A stretch of 64,000 bases of DNA. Origin: Bimastos eiseni (lineage: Eukaryota > Annelida > Clitellata > Crassiclitellata > Lumbricidae). Under the pieces are notes generated by a model that was given only the letters and a program-made list of their open reading frames with translations, was not told the origin of the DNA and did no database searches. The stretch is from contig OY365814.1 in assembly GCA_959347315.1 (NCBI GenBank), positions 6,128,034 through 6,192,033 on the forward strand, written 5' to 3'. The translations under genes were made by a program, and so were the position numbers. How positions within the stretch are numbered: the first letter of the stretch is position 1; each line of letters begins with the position of its first letter. Below are positions 47,501 through 59,294 of this stretch, piece after piece.

Positions 47501-48429
47501 ATAACGGAATGAACAAGGATATACGATATGTGTACGTGTATTATAATCATCGCAGTGGTTCGTCAATTAGAATTAGGTTACATAATTGTTTTATCCATGC
47601 TACGAAAACGTACGTGTATATGGTACATATAATTATACACGTAAGTGCATACATGTTCATAAATATAATGAAATATATATATATGCTAAGCCAACCAATA
47701 GGAGACAAGATGAGCTGTGGAATGGTTGATTCTGCAGAAGATACGGTCCTCAGATGTTTTGCATGCACTCCAGGGCCTTGAATTTTTATATTTGCTTGAG
47801 ATATTTTGATGCATATTTAAGAATCTGCATACTCTAGGCCCCTTACCCATCATGTGATCCATATCATATGTCTATGATGTGCTGCAAGATTTCACAAATG
47901 ATGAACTGACACATCCGTATTTGCAATCAACCATAATTATTATGTTGATGTGCATCTTAGTAATTCATTAACCTACGCATAATTAAAGTACAGGCTAAAC
48001 GAACATTAGCACCATCTGTCATCATGCTATCTATTTCATAATTCGCTGCTAAAGCTGTGGTGACTATTAGATAGTGTACATGTTGCGCTGTTGACAGAGG
48101 TTGGACGAGTTCCGTTGGTCGTCATTTAATGGCTCAGACCATTATGAGCAGGGTACTTTAAATCTTGCAGCGAATAAATAACGTTGAACAATACGTTTTG
48201 GCTTTGGCTTCGGTGCTTGTTGCGAATGAAATTGTAAAGATCATAAGTGTCAATAATATTGTAAGTACAAAAGCACAGGCTTCGGCGTGCGCTATATTAT
48301 TTCTCTAAAGTTTTTCGAAGTGTCTTATATCACCAATATGTGCACCTTGTTGACACTGCATCACAGTTTCTTCTATGCTCTTATTTAATAGGTTCAGGGA
48401 CATATTTGTAGCCATTCTGCATCCTTGTC
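47501..48429. other. No gene seen
   Basis: AT-rich intergenic DNA with no repeat or coding pattern I can name. Confidence 0.4.
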
Positions 48430-48620
48430 ACATTCAGTAATCCATTGGAAGTCATTCTTCATTCTTTACAACTTCTTCGTCATCAGGCCAATTATTTTTT
48501 CGGGCCCTACCTGAGGTGCGATTGGCCTTCAGATAGCATCGAGATCAACGCAATCAAAGGCTGCCTTCAGGTCTATAGAGGCAATCCACAATCTCTTATC
48601 ATTTGGCTCACTCTGTTAAT
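48430..48620 (-). mobile_element. Reverse transcriptase scrap
   Basis: The minus-strand frame reads LWIASIDLKAAFDCVDLDA near 48600-48540, RT motif A, then a degraded KIIGLMTKKL-like step. It is too short to assign to a clade and its ends are not defined. Confidence 0.6.
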
Positions 48621-48931
48621 GAATTATTTCTTATTTGATTTAATTTCTCAATTAAACATCAGGAATCACTGTGAGGTTCAAAGCCGAATATAGCCACTGA
48701 ACGAACGAATGAACGACACGCCTTTGCATACATGTATCTGTCAACTCGTAAATATCTGCATCTCACTCTTAATCAGAGTTTCCATGCTGAGAGCACCTCT
48801 GAATAGCAGTTATTCTGTGGGAGACGCAATGTAGATCCAAGGATACGATGCGATACATGTCATGTTTATTAATGTTTTAATTCTAATATCATAGTCTATT
48901 GACTGGGAAGATTGATTCAACAGGACCTTAT

Positions 48932-48934
48932 TAA

Positions 48935-48971
<37 letters not shown>

Positions 48972-49002
48972 GTTGTTGTTGTTGTTGTTGTTGCTGTTAT
49001 AA
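48932..49002. repeat. (ATT)n(GTT)n microsatellite
   Basis: ATT then GTT repeats on the plus strand; in LINE sense this is the 3' tail of copy E. Confidence 0.9.
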
Positions 49003-49116
49003 CGGCTTTATCAATTTCAAGTGAGAATTAATGGTGATGTCGTTCGAAGTAACCCTGCTCGTTGGACTTCTGAGCAGCGAAAGTTTCCTTGAAAGCAACT
49101 GCGTTGTAGCGTTGAA
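49003..49116 (-). mobile_element. RLE-type LINE, tiny 3' copy E
   Basis: It shares with copy C the plus-strand phrases GATGTCGT, CCTGCTCGTTGG and GCGTTGTAGCGTTGAA. It is only about 114 bp, 5'-truncated and set between two ATT arrays. Confidence 0.65.
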
Positions 49117-49170
49117 TTATTATTATTATTATTATTAATAATATTATTATTATTGTTATTATTATTATTA
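49117..49170. repeat. (ATT)n microsatellite
   Basis: ATT repeat with one AATAAT inversion; it is the 3' tail side of copy C and the 5' side of copy E. Confidence 0.9.
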
Positions 49171-50084
49171 TCAGGGTCTTTAATGTAAATTAATGCTGAT
49201 GTCGTCCGGAGTAGTCCTGCTCGTTGGCCTCCTGCGTTGTAGCGTTGAATAGTCATCGGATGCGCTGGTAGAGAAAAGTCGTCTCCCTCTGCTCCCCAGT
49301 AACTGCGCTCAGTTTGTGCCCCAGTTCTGAAAGGAAGCTTTGGCCTTCGGAATTGATGGGGCCAAAAGTTTCGAATGCCACCGGTGTGAAAACGTGCGTG
49401 GAGGCTAGCTCGGCGTATTTCTGAGTTTTGAGGTTCGCCCGCTCTTTGATTGCCATTGTATCTGACACTGTCGCGTCCCGTATCAAACACCGCCCCGCCC
49501 GCCATGGAATATGAGTGAGTCCGTCTGGTCTTTTTCCATCAGATCGGGTCAAGCTCACCGGCTCTTTGACAGTGGGGATCCCTGCACGGATAAGACTCCT
49601 ATGAATAATGTCGTTCAGGGCCGCGTGTCTGGGCCAGCGTCCCAGTCCCAGGCCACATGAGATACCGTGATATCCGTTTCCCTCGACCAGGGCACCGCAT
49701 GGGCACCAATGAGGTAAACAGACGGGTAGCCCAAGTCTGTAACCCACCGCCACCCTCAGGGACTCATCGTAAAGTCTCAGCCTGCAGTTGGTAATCGGTA
49801 GGGCTAAGAGCCAGTCGCCTGCGTATGGTGCTGACACTCCTCTAAGACGTGCCTGATTCTGGGAATCGGGCATTCTGGTGACGAGGTCTACCACTCCGAG
49901 CTCGATTGAAGGGCCGTCCCACCTTGATTGTTTGTGAGCCCAAGCTCCTTCTGGCTCCGGCACTCCGCTGATTTCCTTCCATTTGGCCTGAAGGGTCTCA
50001 AGGGCAGGGTCCTTTTTGGGCTTTCCTCGCAGAATCCTTGTCTGGAGTATATCAGTGGCTGCGGCCGATGCCATGAAGGCCATG
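49171..50084 (-). mobile_element. RLE-type LINE 3' part, copy C (best preserved)
   Basis: One open minus-strand frame (about 280 codons) covers the pre-zinc region (RLRGVSAPYAGDWLLALP), VAVGYRLGLPVC, the zinc element CPCGALVEGNGYHGISC, then NDIIHRSLIRAGIPTVKEP, the endonuclease KRPDGLTHIPW and an Asp 16 residues beyond the Pro-Asp (CLIRDATVSDT), and the end block FTPVAFETFGPINSEG and RETTFLYQRIR. The RT is missing by 5' truncation. Its 5' end enters a TAA array directly. These motifs are those of R2/R4-type LINE C termini. Confidence 0.8.
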
Positions 50085-50515
50085 AATAATATTATTATTA
50101 TTATCATTATTATACTGCATTACTGTCAGTTTGAAATTCAAAGAAATTTATTCTTCTTCTTCTTATTATTATTATTATAATACTAATAGTAATAATGATA
50201 ATGATAATAATTGTTATTATTATTAATTTTTTATTAATAATGTTATTATTATTTATATTAATAATAATAATAATAACAATAATAATAATAATAATAGTAA
50301 GAATAATAATAATAATAATAATTCTTATTATTATTAATTTTATTACTATCCTTGTAAATTTTTTTATTATTATTAATTTTATTACTATCATTATAAATAA
50401 TTATTATTATTAATTTTATTATTATTGTTGTTATTATTATTTTTTATTGTTATTATTGTTATTATTTATATTATTACTATCATTATTATTATTATTAGTC
50501 TAGTTTTCACATAAT
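50085..50515. repeat. ATT/AAT microsatellite, interrupted
   Basis: About 430 bp of mixed ATT/AAT repeats with a unique insert at about 50114-50160. It flanks copies C and D. Confidence 0.9.
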
Positions 50516-50580
50516 ATTATGCTATTCTCGCCTGTGGCGAGATAAGTGAGTGGTAGGAATGTCCCAAAGCGGCAAATGTT
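50516..50580 (-). mobile_element. RLE-type LINE, tiny 3' copy D
   Basis: The sequence from ATTATGCT to the words GATAAGTGAGTGGTAGGAATG matches the 3' end of copy B (9205-9260) with few changes. Only the last ~65 bp are recognisable. Confidence 0.6.
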
Positions 50581-50760
50581 AAATGTAATGGTTTTTATTA
50601 TAGTGACAATACGGCCTCGATCCTGCTCATTTTTCAATGAGAGTTTGTTTCGGGTGAGATCCTTCACCACCGCTCGTCCGTTTGAATGGACCCACGCTAG
50701 AGGGAGACTGAGTTCCCACGCTTAGAGCTACCAAGGTTTATGGTCTGCCATTGTCGGGTG

Positions 50761-51535
50761 TAGGACAAAGCCCTCTGACCAAAACCCTCTGACATAAACT
50801 CCTCTGACCTAATTCCTCTGTTATAAGCAGGACATTAGCCCCCACCCCCGACAAAAAACCCCTCTTGCCCTAACTAGCTTCTGCAATTAGAAGCCATACC
50901 ATAATAACTGACACTACTAACAAAGTCTGCACAACATTATAAGTGTCAATCAGTACGACTATTAGTCTAACTCATTGGCGTCCAGATAGGGGGCGGTGGG
51001 TATTTTTTGAGTCTTAGGGGATATCTTGACTATCTGACACTTGGAACCAGGGTGCTTGCCTCCATCAGTTAGGGTGGGATTGACGCCTCTGGTCTGACTT
51101 ATATAAGAAATCGCGTCACAGATAACACACATACGCTCTGCATAGACTAACCTGACGCGTATGAAAAAGCCGTTTCACAGATAGCCTATAATGAATTACG
51201 CACAGTGGTGCCTTCAGTGTACATAGACCAATCATATATTAACAACAAAAAGACCATGGAACTAATTAACTGTTTGCTATTTAACTATTGGACGACGATA
51301 CCTGAGTGACCGCATCAGACTTTGAAATGACACATATGACACATGTTTTACTTCAGACTTTAAAGTATACACATATACTTCAGACTTCAGACTTTAAAGT
51401 ATACGCATAATAAATAATAAAAGTAAAAAGTAACAAAAATTATTTTATTCTTAGGGGGGTTTGTCCTACTGAGGGGGGTTGGTCAGGGGGAGTTTGTCAG
51501 AGGGGTTTTGTCATGGGGGTTTGTCCACGACCCCC
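50761..51535. mobile_element. Foldback-like element with GGACAAACCCC arms
   Basis: The left arm, 50761-50870, has units such as GGACAAAGCCCTCTGACC. The right arm, 51451-51535, is the inverse (GGGGTTTGTCCTACTGAGG, GGTCAGGGGGAGTTTGTCAG). Units are about 16-18 bp. Roughly 580 bp of unique non-coding DNA lie between. Confidence 0.75.
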
Positions 51536-51668
51536 TATTATCTGCAGGCACTCACGTGGTATGTGAGACATCGACACCTTTTAATATGTTTCAATGCAAT
51601 TTTCTTTGCAAATAAAGTACATGTAAAATATGCAGTTTGACTGTTTGCGGCCTCATTATTATTAAATA

Positions 51669-52560
51669 TATAGGGTGGGCCAAAAAAGTAACCCCTTCGC
51701 GGTTTTTGCTAATATTTCGGCCAAAACTGCGAATTAATTAATTAAATTTTACAGGCGCAAAACTAATTCATATTTGCATAAAACGGTCAAAATTTCTTAG
51801 AATATTTCAAACAGAACAAAAGTTATATTAATTTTAATGAGCCCAAAGACGATTTTTTGATGGTAAAAAAATTTAATGCTGCACAAAATAACAAAAACAA
51901 TTTTATGAAATCACATCTCGAGTAATTATTATATAGAAAAATTCAAAATGTTTCACAACCTGTTTGCAACGTGTCCACCACCAGTTGTCAGACATATTCT
52001 GAGTTTCATTGTAGAGCTTTTAATGGCTTTGCTGATGGGTTCTTGAGGTAAATCATCCTATTATCAGCGCCAATGCGACCTTATCGTTCTTGGCTTTGGA
52101 TCCAATTGAGGTATTTCTCGTGCATAGCTCCAGCAGGTTCAAATCTGTAGAGCTATGTGGACTTTAGTTCTTCTCAATGAAACCAGGGGAATTGAACTTG
52201 AGCCAGTCTTGCACGAGGCAAGCAGTATGCGGTGGTGCGCTGTCTTGCTGAAAGATGAATCCAGCTGGCAGCAGATGCTTGCAATCGGATAGGTCTATTA
52301 ATTGTGGAAACAGGCGACCAACGTAATATGCAGCATCCACATTCCTCATTTCATCAACAAAATAAAGTCGACTTTTGCCACCAAAAGTAACACCTTCCTG
52401 TAACGTAACATTTGCGGCGAACTTCAATCGATCAGGCTCGGCATCTAATTTCTTGCAACAGGACCCAACACAGTTGTTTTCGGTGTTGAATTGTGGCTTC
52501 GGGTAGAAGTTCTTCTCATCCGTGAAGACCAACCACTCGCTTCGTGTCACGAACCTTCAG
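51669..52560 (-). mobile_element. Mariner-like transposon relic
   Basis: Minus-strand translation gives SEWLVFTDEKNFYPKP near 52550-52500, then VTFGGKSRLYFVDE near 52390, then FIFQQDSAPPHTACLVQDW near 52260-52205, i.e. two of the DDE/D residues of Tc1/mariner transposases. After a stop the end of the protein continues in other frames (LPQEPISKAIKS near 52055). One terminal repeat is visible at 51671-51700 (GGGTGGGCCAAAAAAGTAAC). The N-terminal DNA-binding half and the other terminal repeat are absent. Confidence 0.8.
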
Positions 52561-53063
52561 CCGACGAAGCAGTGCTTAGGAGCGTTCAAATATTTTCAGC
52601 CACAAATAAAAATACGATCATGCTATAAAACCTTATCAGGCTTATTTATCCAACGAAGAGCTTACAGGAACTCTTTACAGGACTTGGTTCAGTATAAAAA
52701 TCAAATGTTCGTGCAATATCTGACTCAATACTCAAAAGGAAGGCCGTGCAAGGGAAGAGACATTGCCATTGGGAAGGTCTCTGATGTTTATTAGAAATAG
52801 CAATCGCAGCAATATTCCCAGTATGCTTGGTTTGGCTGTTGCACTGTCAGATTCTTTCAGTTTCCAGACACACGTAACGCATCTATATCGATAAAGAAGA
52901 AACGTGTCTATGAAGCTATTTATTTTGCACAAAAGTTTTTTATGTATTGGACCGATTGCCCCCAAATTGTGCACGATAAAGGAGTAAATGGTTCGAATAT
53001 CGACGCGTAAAAGAAACGCTAGGCTGCCATCGTAGGCCAGGGCAGAAATGAGTACAGGATAGG

Positions 53064-53968
53064 TGTCACGACAGGAGTTTTTGCAAAGGCGCTTAAGAAA
53101 TGCATCGGAACTCAGAGGCTGCATGAAGGACAGCAAGCGACGAATTGGAGGGAGGACGGCGGGAGGCAACTACTCTATACGCCTTCAGAGACTATCGAGA
53201 TGTACTTAAGGGCGACCGGCGTCAATTCACTGCGTCGACCAACTCATCCATGCGAATCGCCACGAAGACGAAATTCGACGCCAGAGGCCGAATCTAATCC
53301 CTTAGCGATTCGTCCAGGAATAGCGGTCACTTTAGCGACGATTTATCGACGACGGTCCTCCAGCCGCCAGGGCAGCGCTCGGAAATATGAGACCGAAGCA
53401 ACCGTTATCAACTGGTTCCGACGCCCAATGAACTAAGGGCAGAGGGAAAGAGACGCCTAGGACATTAATAGGTCGACAGCAGGGCAGGAATTAAACCCCG
53501 GAGGCCTATGATCTCCTTTGACGCTGATAATTGTTTAATCTCAACGGACCTCTAAAACACCATTAACGGTATGCTAGAAGTGACTCGGCTTTAGTAATAG
53601 AGGGGGCATCCCACGAATCAGAGTCGAGGGGTGGGCAAGTGAGGATCTACGTGGACCAATCGGACAGCAGGATCGTAGTCAGCATCACAGGAGTGATGGC
53701 GGAGGACGAGGTTTATCTGCTGTATCGAGGAGGGCTAAAGCATAGTGTCTGGACTAGGAAAGACGTCGGAGACCATAAACAATAGGGCGTAGAACGTGAC
53801 GATCTTCGAGAACCAAGTCAACTTCTGTTCAGTTAAATTCTAAGCTACGTGTAGATAGATAGTCGTATATGTGATATTAATATATTTTTTAAAACATCAA
53901 GAAGCGTCGTTGTTCGTGTTGGTGGATGAGAAAACGAACCGTCACGGATCAAGAAGGATCGTGACATT
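53064..53968 (+). repeat. 5' LTR
   Basis: It starts TGTCACGACA and ends GATCGTGACA, so its ends are mutually inverted (TGTCACG/CGTGACA). Its first ~520 bp match 56874-57392 closely. Confidence 0.8.
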
Positions 53969-56873
53969 CTGGCGCAGTCAAAACAGGATCCTCCAACAGA
54001 CGACCAAAGTAGGGACGAAGAAGCACTTTTGCTGTTTGGAGACGTCAGCACAACAACGACAACGACACGGAAGTCACGACGGGCAACGACGAGACAGCAA
54101 CGCCAGAGACCGGAGCAACAGCCGAAAGAGTCGAGACGCCAACAGACGGCCATCGAGACGCAGCGAAAACGAAGGAAGCACGACGAAACATCGAGATCAA
54201 CTAGATCGAGTGGAAGTGACGGCACGAGGCAGCCTCGGAACAAGGTAGGACCCTGTGAACGTGTATCTGATGTGCGAAATCCCGAGGTAATAGCCGAGAC
54301 GGGTGTAGGCAAATAGAATTGGACTCTATGGCGCCTACCTTCAGCTTCTCTTCGTTGTGCAAGGCGGAAGAGTAGGTGTAGCTCGCCATAAGCGTGTGTA
54401 TTGTATCTCTATAACTGCAAGTGTTTTGTTAGTTGAGGGTACGTCTGGTAAAATGGACAGACAAGGCCCCCAACAGCGAGCAAGTGCTCGGAAGATGACG
54501 AACGAGCAGATAGTGGTCTGCATGACCATGCAGGTCACGGTGCGGCTGTGATCGCGGCGATGGGCCGTTATCAACTCATTCGAGCATGGGCCGAAGGCCC
54601 GGAACAAATCGAAGGGACTGGGGAGAGTGAGAGTACTCTCAGTCAGGGGTCAGAGGTCGAAATAAGCAACGTACTCGCCATACGTGCGCTTGAGAGACGG
54701 AGACTGGAGAGAGACGAAAGAGAGTATGAGGAAAGAAGGAAGAGGGAAGAAAGAAAATAAAATTAAAAGAGGGAGAGAGAGCTGGAGGAAAGAGAAGAGT
54801 TGAAGGCAGAGAAGAGGAAGAGAGGAGAGAGAGGAGGAAGAGAGGATCAGAAGACAGCAAAGGGAGGACAGAGAATGCGAAGAGGAACGGGAAGACAGAA
54901 GAGAGAGGAGGCGGTTGCAAGACGAAAGAATGCACAGAAGATTGGAAGGAGGAGGACAGCTGGAGGATGGAGAAGCAGGAGCATCACAAAGATCTATCAT
55001 GGCTCGCACGAAGGCATGCAACGATTCGATGAGATTTCCAGGGAAGCTGCTGACTTATCTTGTCTCTTTGACACTATAGAACTTCTGTTTAATTCTTGTG
55101 CAATTGACGCCGACCTCAAACCAAAGATCTAGCTTGCTGATCTAAGTGAAAAGCTAAGATATTAGTCTTTCGTCTCTCCTTAGCAGAAATATCAGATTAC
55201 ACGCGTCTGAAAGAGTGCATTCTGCGCAAGAATCGTATTAGTCCCATACAGCTGCGTGTCAGTGTCATGGAAATGAAGAAGGCTACGAAGGGGACATACT
55301 CGCCTCTGACGTCAAGGTTATATAGCACCCCCGAGTATACGAGCATGGCTAGCAGTGGTCCTTAATTTACCCGAAGAGATAATTTTGACACCACAAGTAA
55401 CTGGTTTACTGAGGAAGACCCCACAATGCACTGTGTTAGCGGTCGACAGCAATGTAGCAGACGGACAGACGGACGTTCAAACTGCTAATTTGATAGACCA
55501 GCAAGTGCCACCGATCACGTCAGATGATGAGTTGCCTGACCGGGTGATCGGGGAGGATAACTTCACCAAGGGAGAGAGAGAGACAGATGAGGGAGAGAGA
55601 GACAGATGAGGGGGCGAGCAGGGCTCCCACCTCACTCACTCTGGACAAACCAACAGTTTGTTTTGGAAGACAAGGGACTGACTTGTTAGTTATAAAAGTG
55701 TTGCCTTCTGAACTAAATGTACGAACGGCAGACGCTGAGACTGTTGGTCGAGAACAGCAGCACTGTTCTTCCTTGAAGGGACCTCCCAGCACCTTGAAGA
55801 GATCAGGGGAGGGTCAATGTGAGTTACCCTTTCGCGTTGGGCAACCCCGTGAGAAACATGTGCAACAGATCAAGTCTAACTTGAAGATGACTGCGTTATG
55901 CGCAGAATATGACCCAATCATCGTTAACATTTGTTCTAGTGTGTACGGTCGCGACTGTGACGTCGGATCGATTAAGGTCATCAACCCATAAGAGGGGGAT
56001 GCACCTCGAGGGAGCTCTCTGTTTCTAGCAGAGAGAGTAACTCATCTGTCGATTGGTGAACGGAGACAACTCCTAGAGTTATCAGACAAAGGTGCACAGG
56101 TTTGTTCTGAGAAGCTGGGTGTATGCGAGCTAGGACAGCACGCACTCGAGATACGACCCAGCTTCACTCCGAAACGCCTCCTAGCGTACCGAACGCCAGA
56201 CTTAAGTCGCACCGAAACTGCACAGGTCTTGACGGATCTGACGTAGGAGCATGTGCCATCCATGGCAACCGAGACATCAGAAGGTACATGACGAATTGGA
56301 GAAAGGTCGGGGTAATACAGTCAACCTACACCCGATCGAACTCTCGAAGAAATTTTGGTTATCGGTGAAGGTCAGTGACATAGCAGTAGGGGCGTGACTA
56401 TTTCAGTGGTCTTACTTAGGGCAGGAACATCCCGTTGCCTCTGCTAGCGCTAAATTAAGTTACACCCAGACTCGCTGGTCAACTATCGACCGAGAGGCAT
56501 ACGTCGTGATTTGGGAACTTTTTTGAGAAGTTTAGGACGTGGATCTTTCTGTCAGATATAATTCTTTTCTCTGAGCATAATCCTCTGTCTTTTCTCACTG
56601 AAGCAGCGCCTGAAAGCTCGAAACTAATTAGATGGACCTTAGCGCTACAAGAATTCAAACGAGAATTTAAGTTCAGACCGGGTCTAAGAATATTATTGCT
56701 GACCCCCTTTCTCGTGCCTAGAACCGAAGGAAAGTAGCCCATTGGACTACTAGTAGCAGGGTCTGAGCCTTAGGGTTGCATGTATTTATGTATTGTACAG
56801 CAATCACAGTGTGTTTCTTTTCTGTTTGACGAGCCGACGACAGCCGAAGAAACGAAGAAACGAGATGGAGGGA
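53969..56873 (+). pseudogene. Broken gag-pol remnants of the Ty3/gypsy element
   Basis: In order: a basic, Gln/Thr-rich region (54030-54310); a charged coiled-coil stretch (54680-54960); a Gag capsid-like segment in several frames (LFDTIELLF near 55065; SDYTRLKECILRKNRISP near 55190-55240; VMEMKKATKGTY); an acidic, repeat-bearing linker (55360-55620); the pre-RT segment (GERRQLLELSDKGAQVC near 56055-56105; LAYRTPDLSRTE); then directly the RNase H (AVLFQWSY-like near 56400; TRWSTIDREAYVV near 56470; RWTLALQEFKREF near 56630). The RT palm and the integrase are not found, and stops and frameshifts occur throughout, so no functional polyprotein is encoded. Confidence 0.75.
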
Positions 56874-57392
56874 TGTCACGACAGGACTTATGGCAAAGGC
56901 GATTAAGAAATGCATCGGAACTAAGCGGCTGCATGGAGGACAGGTAACGATGAATTGGAGGGAGGACGGCGGGGGGCATCCTTTAGTTCCTTCAGAGACT
57001 ATCGAGATGCACGTAAAGAGCGACCGGCTTCAAGTCACTGCGTCGACCAGCTCATCCATGCGAATCGCCACGAAGACGAAATTCGACGCCAGAGGCCGAA
57101 TCTAATCCCTTAGCGGTTCGTCCAGGATTAGCGGTCACATTAGCGACGATTCATCGACGAGAGTCCTTCAGCCGCCAGGGTAGCGCTCGGAAATATGAGA
57201 CTGAAGCAACCGTTGTCAACTGGTCCTGACGCCCAATGAACTAAGGACAGAGGGAAAGAGACGTCTAGGATATTAATGGGTCGACGGCGAAGCAGGAATT
57301 TAATCTTCGGAGTCCTTTGATCTTCTTTGACGTTAATAATTCTTTAATCTCAACGGACCTCTAAAACACCATTAGCGGTATACTAGAAGTGA
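56874..57392 (+). repeat. 3' LTR, truncated
   Basis: Matches the 5' LTR from TGTCACGACA to AGAAGTGACT, then changes abruptly into the 57.4-kb repeat. The last ~385 bp expected from the 5' LTR are absent. Confidence 0.8.
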
Positions 57393-57396
57393 CTGA

Positions 57397-58797
57397 CATA
57401 CTATCCGAAGGAGGAAGTTCCAGTGCCATTGTGCCAGTTCCAAGCCTGGTTAATTAGGAGGAGGGATCACGCTGCTTTAGTTCCATCAGGGGTCTAACCT
57501 TGACTGTAGCCGAGAGCATAGATGATACAATGTTCCAGGGAATAGCCAGGACCTGTTTAAATCGCAGTTCTTGAATTTCATGGCCTTGCGTGACGGCGCT
57601 GATTGTGTTTTGCCCGCATGGTGGACACCATATCTGTCATAAGCAGTAACGACGACTTTCACAGTCGTACAAGTGTATGTGACCTAGACCTCTTCGAATT
57701 GACGTCTTGTTGGTTGAGCTTTTAATATGTTTATTATGTTAATAGGTCTTCTCTGATTTCATAGGGAAGTTAATTGTGCCAGTGCTTATTAACGTAGTGC
57801 AAATCGTTGTACTCGTTTTAAACTGAACCTATACCTGCCAGCGCCAAGGCGCTTTGCCTTGAAAAAGGAGTTTACCACATTGTATTATTAAATAAAAATA
57901 TTATACAATATTATGTTGCGTCAGGCGATACAGCCCACATTTTCTAATGTATAGTTTAATTACAATAAAATAAGTTGTAATAAAGTACAATACTCTAATA
58001 TATGGTCTAATTAGTCTAGTATAGAGGGCACACATATGAGGCGATACAGCCCTATTATAATAATTATAATGCATAGTTCAATCATAATGCATAACATGCG
58101 ATACATCCCACGTAGTCCAATATATAGTATTAATTAGCTTATAATGCAATACGGTATGCATAGTCTAATATATAGTGCACGCGTGAGGCGAAACAGTCCA
58201 CCTATTATTATACAATGCATAGTTTAATCACAGCACATAGTTTACGATAAAATTAGGGCCATATGAAGTATAGGTGCAATAAAATTGACACAACCTATTA
58301 ACCCTTAAACGAAACTTAATCTTGTTCGCCTGTCTGCCCACCTGTCTACTTGCCGATGTGGCTCGCCATTGGTCAGGCCAATCGGCCGACCGACAGGTAG
58401 ATGCGCAATGAAGCACATAGTAACTCAGGTGCAAGCTAAAGTAATCATTTATAGCCTAATAATTATAGCATAATAATAGTAATTCATTCACAACTTGGCC
58501 TCCAACGAGAAGAGTCAGACTTTCGATACAAAGTGAGTTTACCTTTTCTCTATTTTTTTGTAACATTTTGACCTATAAGTAGGCAACTCCGCCACTCTGG
58601 CATACTATCCGAATGAGGAAGTTCCAGTGCCATTGCGCCAGTCCCTAGCCTGGTTAGTAAGGAGGAGGGAACCCGCTTTAGTTCTTTTAATATGTTTATT
58701 ATGTTACCAGGTCTTCTCTGATTTCATGGGGAAGTTAATATTGCCAGTGCTTATCAACGTAGTGCAAATTGTTGTGCTCGTTTTTTAACTGAACCGA
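57397..58797 (+). repeat. Direct-repeat pair, second copy internally deleted
   Basis: 57397-57490 plus 57717-57832 match 58600-58680 plus 58681-58796 (CATACTATCCGAA; TTTAATATGTTTATTATGTT; AACGTAGTGCAAAT). The second copy lacks about 225 bp of the first. It may be a solo LTR pair, a TRIM-like element or a duplicated unknown repeat. Coding potential is not seen. Confidence 0.75.
57925..58250 (+). repeat. AT-rich degenerate tandem repeat
   Basis: Three to four units of about 90-110 bp beginning GGCGATACAGCCCAC and continuing with CTAATATATAG and AATGCATAGTTTAAT words. It fills the space between the two copies of the 57.4-58.8 kb repeat. Confidence 0.65.
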
Positions 58798-59294
58798 CAC
58801 ATTTAAGAATTGTGTAGGTTACACCAATTGAAGTGCCACCCAAGCAAAGCAGGAAACTTCAGTTAGTTAAAATATATACAGTGAACCAAGACAATCAATG
58901 TGTGACGTACGCATTCTCATGGCGCATAGCGTTACATGCCATTGTTATACGATGTGGACGGTGTGAAGGTTGGTTCAACGGTTGCATGTGCGTTTTATGG
59001 TGACTATAGGTAGGTGGAAGGTTTCCCTCAATAAGATCCACCTACGAAATTTGCAAAAGACCATTCAAAATTAATATAAGCGCCTGTGCCACGATGTCGA
59101 CGAAGACCTATTCAAGGTGGCTCGGGGAACCTGAGTCATGTATTACACGGGCTACTTCCTGGTATTAAGATGCCTTCTTATTAATTACGATCGCTGCCGC
59201 TGGGTCGTTTTATTCCTCAATTGGACGGTTTCACATGTATAACTTTAAAAATAAGAATTCTATATTCTGTCTAGTTGTATGTAAACCATGTATG
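58798..59294. other. No gene seen
   Basis: Intergenic DNA without recognisable coding or repeat signal. Confidence 0.4.

Larger units (their letters stand above)
53064..57392 (+). mobile_element. Ty3/gypsy LTR retrotransposon, internally deleted
   Basis: The 5' LTR is 53064-53968 and a partial 3' LTR starts at 56874. After the 5' LTR comes TTCTGGCGCAGTC, a typical primer-binding region, and before the 3' LTR a purine tract (GAAACGAGATGGAGGGA). The internal part is 2.9 kb rather than the usual 4-5 kb because the RT core is missing. Confidence 0.85.

Noticed and set aside
52732..53169. 145-codon minus-strand frame
   Set aside because: Its N-terminal third is antisense of the gypsy LTR (the same frame recurs at 56770-56979), so it is a chance frame.
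53871..54248. 125-codon plus-strand frame starting near 53871
   Set aside because: It starts inside the 5' LTR at a non-ATG codon and crosses the primer-binding region, so it is not a gene start.
54639..55021. Pro/Ser/Leu-rich minus-strand frames
   Set aside because: Antisense shadows of the purine-rich coiled-coil region of the gypsy Gag.
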